NCBI GenBank assembly: GCA_009778295.1
Contig: WRKB01000280.1
Coordinates: 1-10,156 of the forward strand
Direction: 5' to 3'
From: Betaproteobacteria bacterium
Lineage (GTDB): Bacteria; Desulfobacterota; Desulfovibrionia; Desulfovibrionales; Desulfovibrionaceae
Length of the DNA stretch: 10,156 nt
The notes under the pieces were generated by a model. The model saw nothing but the letters and a program-made list of their open reading frames with translations, did not search any database and had not been told where the DNA came from. Shown piece by piece: positions 7,456-10,156 of the stretch. The translations under genes were made by a program, and so were the position numbers. The first letter of the stretch is position 1, and every line of letters starts with the position of its first letter.

Positions 7456-8007
7456 ATGAGGCACAGTGCAGAACACATAGAAATTCATCCCTATTTTGAC
7501 CTTGAATTACTTATGTCCATGAGTCAGGAAACGCGCTTGGGCGGTGCGGTGACAGAGCGCCTCATGCGTCTGTGGGAACAGTGGGTATCCGAGGTGCATG
7601 CCTTGCGCGTCAAAGCGGGAACTATTGAATATCTTGCGGTCTGGTTGAATGAAAAGGTGGAGGAAGACGTCGACAGGGCTTGGGACGAAAGTCCTTCAGA
7701 AGCCTATTTGCATAATTCATTGGCTCAGGTGCTGTGTATGAGCACCGTACACGGGATTCTTCCGGAGATTCAGGATGCGGGCTGCGCTCCAGCCCCGCGC
7801 ACGACCGACGCGCTACGCGCGGCCCTGGCTGCCGAGGGTCTGCCCTATACTCCGAGTGGCACACTGGCTCGGCGCTACGCGGTGGTAACCCATTATCCCT
7901 TCAAGGGCGGCTGTGAGATTTGCAATTTGCAACACGCCTGTCCCAAGGCCCAAGGGACGGAGGAAGGAATTTCCTTCCTGTTGCCCGGCTACGAATGCGA
8001 AAAATGA
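7456..8007 (+). CDS. Hypothetical 183-residue protein with C-terminal cysteine cluster
   Basis: This soluble protein has no signal peptide or membrane segment and no family I recognise. The first 100 residues are rich in helix formers, including ERLMRLWEQWVSEVHALRVK (34-53) and a stretch with many Glu/Asp and Trp. A small Pro/Ala-rich linker (110-115) and an Ala/Leu helix follow. Near the end are C153, C156, C162 and C181, in a C-x2-C-x5-C-x18-C arrangement beginning GGCEICNLQHACPK, suited to binding zinc or an iron-sulfur cluster. C94 and C110 are isolated. The start at ATG 7456 is chosen because AGGGAG (7443-7448) sits 7 nt upstream; an earlier in-frame start at 7399 has no such site. It is divergent from the miaB cluster and converges on the MORN-like gene, 37 nt away, so it is probably transcribed alone. 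TAAAAT at 7433-7438 is a possible -10 without a good -35. Confidence 0.8.
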   Translation: MRHSAEHIEIHPYFDLELLMSMSQETRLGGAVTERLMRLWEQWVSEVHALRVKAGTIEYLAVWLNEKVEEDVDRAWDESPSEAYLHNSLAQVLCMSTVHGILPEIQDAGCAPAPRTTDALRAALAAEGLPYTPSGTLARRYAVVTHYPFKGGCEICNLQHACPKAQGTEEGISFLLPGYECEK

Positions 8008-8027
8008 ATGGATAAGGATACGCTCCT

Positions 8028-8042
8028 CTCTGTTTTACAGAG
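8028..8042 (+). terminator. Small hairpin between convergent genes
   Basis: CTCTGT (8028-8033) and ACAGAG (8037-8042) form a perfect 6-bp stem with a TTT loop. It lies 20 nt after the stop of the gene at 7456-8007, and the following plus-strand sequence is T-rich (TCTTATTGTT). This is a weak intrinsic terminator for the plus-strand gene. The stem ends just before the stop of the convergent gene at 8045. Confidence 0.35.
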
Positions 8043-8044
8043 TC

Positions 8045-8569
8045 TTATTGTTGGGATTGTGTATTTTCTTCGTCCTTACTGTCTTCGGCTTTTGAGGAGT
8101 CTCCCGGGGCGTTGTTCTGGTCAGTGGGCGTATCTTTTTCCTGGGTTTCGTCAGGCGCTGCCAGATCTTTGTCGTTTTCATATATGGTTTCCCGGAGCAG
8201 GTTGCCCTTTTGGTCATACCACTTGGCGGGGCCATTCAGTTTGCCGTTGATCCATGTGGTTTCCTCTTTGAGCTTTCTATTTTCGTAATAGCCTCTTGTG
8301 ACGCCGTGCAACTTGCCGTTCACCCACTGTGTCTCCCAAGCCAGGCGTCCGTTCGGGTAAAAGCTTTGGATGGTGCCGCTGATGGAGATGCCGTCTTTGT
8401 CGCGAGCAAATTTCTTGACTTGATCAAAATGTACTTCTGAGTCCAGGTAGATCCGCTCGGCGGGGTTATCTGGTGTGTTTACGGGTGTTTTGGCGCCTTG
8501 CTTTTGGGCGAAGGCAGTCGGGACAAGGGTCAGGCCAAAGATGAGCAGCAAGATGGAAAAAAAGCGCAT
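8045..8569 (-). CDS. Exported protein with MORN-like (YwqK-type) repeats
   Basis: The 174-residue product starts with a typical Sec signal peptide (MRFFSILLLIFGLTLVPTAFA), likely cleaved after A21, and there is no lipobox cysteine. Residues about 65-133 hold three degenerate repeats of about 23 residues, seen as FYPNGRLAWETQWVNGKLHG, YYENRKLKEETTWINGKLNG and WYDQKGNLLRETIYEND. This Y-x-N/D-G-x-L-x-x-E-x-x-x-x-NGK-L-G pattern is that of MORN-variant repeats in proteins often labelled YwqK-family antitoxin. The antitoxin label should not be carried over, because this one is exported and no toxin gene is adjacent. The last 40 residues are very acidic and Gln/Ser/Asp-rich, probably disordered. 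AGGAG (8575-8579 on the minus strand) lies 5 nt before the ATG. It probably resides in the periplasm or on the cell surface; its partner is unknown. It is divergent from the binding-protein gene at 8851. Confidence 0.85.
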   Translation of the reverse strand: MRFFSILLLIFGLTLVPTAFAQKQGAKTPVNTPDNPAERIYLDSEVHFDQVKKFARDKDGISISGTIQSFYPNGRLAWETQWVNGKLHGVTRGYYENRKLKEETTWINGKLNGPAKWYDQKGNLLRETIYENDKDLAAPDETQEKDTPTDQNNAPGDSSKAEDSKDEENTQSQQ

Positions 8570-8728
8570 AGCAACTCCTGTTCATGCATGGGGTACAGGT
8601 GCACTGTTATTATTTATGGCAACGAACGCAGATATAGCAGGTCCACGCCGGGTATGCCAGTGCGATCTCTGTCCTGCGCAAACATAGATAATTGGTTACA
8701 GCGAGTTTGCGTTTTGGCCCGTATTGTA

Positions 8729-8745
8729 CTGGCAGGCATAATGCG
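8729..8745 (+). promoter_or_regulatory. Candidate sigma-54 (-24/-12) promoter for the ABC substrate-binding protein
   Basis: CTGGCAGGCATAATGCG has the GG (8731-8732) and GC (8743-8744) pairs exactly 10 nt apart, as sigma-54 promoters require, with TGGCA at -24 and TGC at -12. It differs from the TGGCACG-N4-TTGC core at two positions. The start of transcription would be near 8756, leaving a leader of about 95 nt before the ATG at 8851. The same place also offers CATAAT (8737-8742) as a sigma-70 -10 with TTGGCC (8714-8719) 17 nt upstream, so the type of promoter is not settled. No enhancer-binding-protein site was identified upstream. Confidence 0.4.
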
Positions 8746-8850
8746 GTAGGAAGTCATATGGCCTGTCCCAAAGCCACATGACCAGCGCAAAGATTGCTTC
8801 ACACCTTGTTGGGCGCAGCGTAAACCTTGATAAAATGGAGGACGAGGAAA

Positions 8851-10047
8851 ATGAAGGGGTTATCGGTGATGATGTATATGGTGTCACTTATATTTGGACT
8901 CGTTTTTACCGGCTTTGCTCATGCGGCTGGTACGCTGGAGCTGGGGATCCCTCTGCCGCTCACTGGAGACCAAGCCAAATTTGGCGAAATGGAAATGCGC
9001 GCTTACCAGATAGCCATGACAGAGATTAACGCCAAGGGGGGGATCAAGGGCATGACGGTCTCTCTCAACTTTGAAGACGGGCAGGGTAAGCCGGATCTTT
9101 CCCGCGCCATTGCCGAAAAGCTCATTGATGTCAACAAGCAGCCGATCATTTTTGGGGATTATAGTTCTTCCTGCTCCAAGGCCATTGCGGCGGTGGCCAA
9201 TGAGAGAAAGGTTCCCTATCTGGTGGTTACCGGCGCGGATGATGCCATTACCCAGCAAAATTACGAATACGTCTTTAGAATAAATCCTTCCAATGCCTAT
9301 TATGCCTCGGGACTGGGTTCTTTTTTGGTTCAGGTCGTCAAGCCCACATCCATCGCCATCTTGTATGAGAGCTCCGATTTCGGGACATCCGGGGCGGATG
9401 AGATGGAAAAATATGCCGCAAAAGTCGGTATGAAGGTGCTGGTTAAAGAAAAATATGCCAAAGGGGCTGTGGATTTCAAACCGGTTTTGGCCAAGGTCAA
9501 GGAGCTAAAGCCCGATGTCATTTATATGGTGTCCTACGTCATGGATGCTTCTCTGTTGATGAACCAGATCAAGGAGCTTCGCATTGACGCCAAGATTTTT
9601 GCCGGCGGCGCCGCGGGCTTTGCAATCCCTGAATTTTTGCAAAATGCTAAAGATGCCGCTGAATACGTAGTCACAGCCACCCTGTGGAGTCCCCAAGTAA
9701 CCTACCCGGGGGCAAGGGAATTCGCGGAGAAATATAAGACCCAGTTTGGCGAGTATCCGTCTTATCATGGAGCAGAAGCCTATTCCACACTATATGTCAT
9801 CAAGGATGTGATTGAGCGGGCGGAGAGCATGGACGCGGCCGCTCTTCAGAAATCCATGAAAGCTACAAAGATGATGACGGCTTTCGGTCCCGTACAATTT
9901 GAAAACAAAAACGGGTACCAAAACCAGAATTTTATGGATACGTTGGTGCTTCAGGTGATCAACGGCAAACATGAGACTATTTGGCCGCTGAACTCCGCCA
10001 GCGCCAAATATGTGTACCCCATCCCGACCTGGAGAGAACGGAGGTGA
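8851..10047 (+). CDS. Branched-chain amino acid-type ABC transporter substrate-binding protein
   Basis: This is a 398-residue periplasmic binding protein of the Leu/Ile/Val (Peripla_BP_6) type, which captures a small amino-acid-like solute and delivers it to a LivHM/FG-type ABC importer. A Sec signal peptide ends GFAHA at residue 25, and the mature protein begins AGTLELGIPLPLTGDQAKFG, the classic family N-terminus. FGDYSSSCSKAIAAVANERK (101-120), VPYLVVTGADDAIT (121-134) and FRINPSN (142-148) match the segments that line the ligand pocket in this family. Substrate cannot be told from sequence; branched-chain or aromatic amino acids, amides and urea are all known. ATG 8851 is chosen over TTG 8827 because GGAGG (8837-8841) lies 9 nt upstream and the signal peptide then begins properly. 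A candidate sigma-54 promoter is at 8729-8745. Permease and ATPase genes are not in the window. I leave the symbol blank, because livK would imply a substrate. Confidence 0.93.
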   Translation: MKGLSVMMYMVSLIFGLVFTGFAHAAGTLELGIPLPLTGDQAKFGEMEMRAYQIAMTEINAKGGIKGMTVSLNFEDGQGKPDLSRAIAEKLIDVNKQPIIFGDYSSSCSKAIAAVANERKVPYLVVTGADDAITQQNYEYVFRINPSNAYYASGLGSFLVQVVKPTSIAILYESSDFGTSGADEMEKYAAKVGMKVLVKEKYAKGAVDFKPVLAKVKELKPDVIYMVSYVMDASLLMNQIKELRIDAKIFAGGAAGFAIPEFLQNAKDAAEYVVTATLWSPQVTYPGAREFAEKYKTQFGEYPSYHGAEAYSTLYVIKDVIERAESMDAAALQKSMKATKMMTAFGPVQFENKNGYQNQNFMDTLVLQVINGKHETIWPLNSASAKYVYPIPTWRERR

Positions 10048-10049
10048 CA

Positions 10050-10078
10050 GCCTGTTTTTCATCAATCTGACCACAGGC
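10050..10078 (+). repeat. Inverted repeat just after the binding-protein gene
   Basis: GCCTGT (10050-10055) and ACAGGC (10073-10078) form a 6-bp stem with a 17-nt loop, 2 nt after the stop codon. It lacks a following U-run. It may protect the 3' end of the binding-protein message, as repeats do after other binding-protein genes, but it is small enough to be chance. Confidence 0.25.
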
Positions 10079-10102
10079 AGACGTTCCTTACGCAAATATC
10101 AT

Positions 10103-10137
10103 CCGGGGGGGGGCGGGTTCACCTCCTCCCCCCCCGG
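10103..10137 (+). terminator. GC-rich hairpin with G-run and C-run, probable terminator or attenuator
   Basis: CC plus eight of nine Gs (10103-10112) can pair with eight Cs plus GG (10128-10137), a 10-bp all-GC stem with a 15-nt loop. Only a short T-rich tail (TTCTT) follows. It lies 55 nt after the stop of the binding-protein gene. A stem this strong after a binding-protein gene often cuts down transcription into the permease genes that follow, so more binding protein than permease is made. Whether such genes follow cannot be seen. From 10138 to the end nothing can be assigned. Confidence 0.55.
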
Positions 10138-10156
10138 TTCTTGCAGTGGAAATGCA

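Noticed and set aside
8614..8802. 62-codon minus-strand ORF in the divergent spacer, also examined as a tRNA remnant
   Set aside because: The peptide resembles spurious translations seen over tRNA genes, but I could not fold an acceptor stem, D-arm and T-arm with the needed TTCGA loop on either strand. As a protein it lacks a ribosome-binding site and overlaps the promoter region of the divergent gene.
8827..8850. Earlier TTG start for the binding-protein gene
   Set aside because: It would put eight basic residues before the signal peptide and would place the good GGAGG ribosome-binding site inside the gene.

Overview
The window reads as a stretch of ordinary bacterial chromosome carrying housekeeping genes and a few lineage-type hypothetical genes. 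The protein styles (GlnRS, MiaB and UvrA together with an ABC-type amino-acid-binding protein), moderate-to-high GC and a sigma-54-like promoter suggest a Desulfovibrio-like (Desulfovibrionaceae) bacterium. That placement rests on protein character only; no search was run. I see no insertion sequence, CRISPR array, rRNA, convincing tRNA or phage gene.

Layout. At the left, glnS (76-1776, +) encodes glutaminyl-tRNA synthetase and converges on uvrA. From about 7327 down to 1859 the minus strand carries a likely gene cluster, in transcription order: a doubtful 78-residue ORF (7327-7091), a 128-residue hypothetical protein with a DUF3467-like tail (7014-6628), miaB (6600-5242), a 127-residue protein resembling the LpdD-like prenylated-flavin chaperone / PAC family (5139-4756), and uvrA (4747-1859). 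The gaps after the 128-residue gene (27 nt) and before uvrA (8 nt) are short, and the uvrA ribosome-binding site overlaps the stop codon of the gene before it. This suggests co-transcription of a tRNA-modifying enzyme (MiaB), a small chaperone-like protein and the damage-recognition subunit of nucleotide excision repair (UvrA). A nested set of inverted repeats (7054-7082) lies just upstream of the 128-residue gene.

At the right, a hypothetical plus-strand gene with a C-terminal cysteine cluster (7456-8007) converges on a minus-strand gene for an exported protein with MORN-like repeats (8045-8569). Divergent from that gene is a periplasmic branched-chain-amino-acid-type ABC substrate-binding protein (8851-10047, +). 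It has a clear signal peptide and a strong ribosome-binding site, and a candidate -24/-12 (sigma-54) promoter lies about 105 nt upstream. Two inverted repeats follow it, one built from a run of nine G and a run of eight C; its permease and ATPase partners, if adjacent, lie beyond the window.

Nothing here is a clear undescribed system. The points most worth a second look are the LpdD-like gene between miaB and uvrA, the candidate sigma-54 site, the nested palindromes, and the two unrecognised small proteins.
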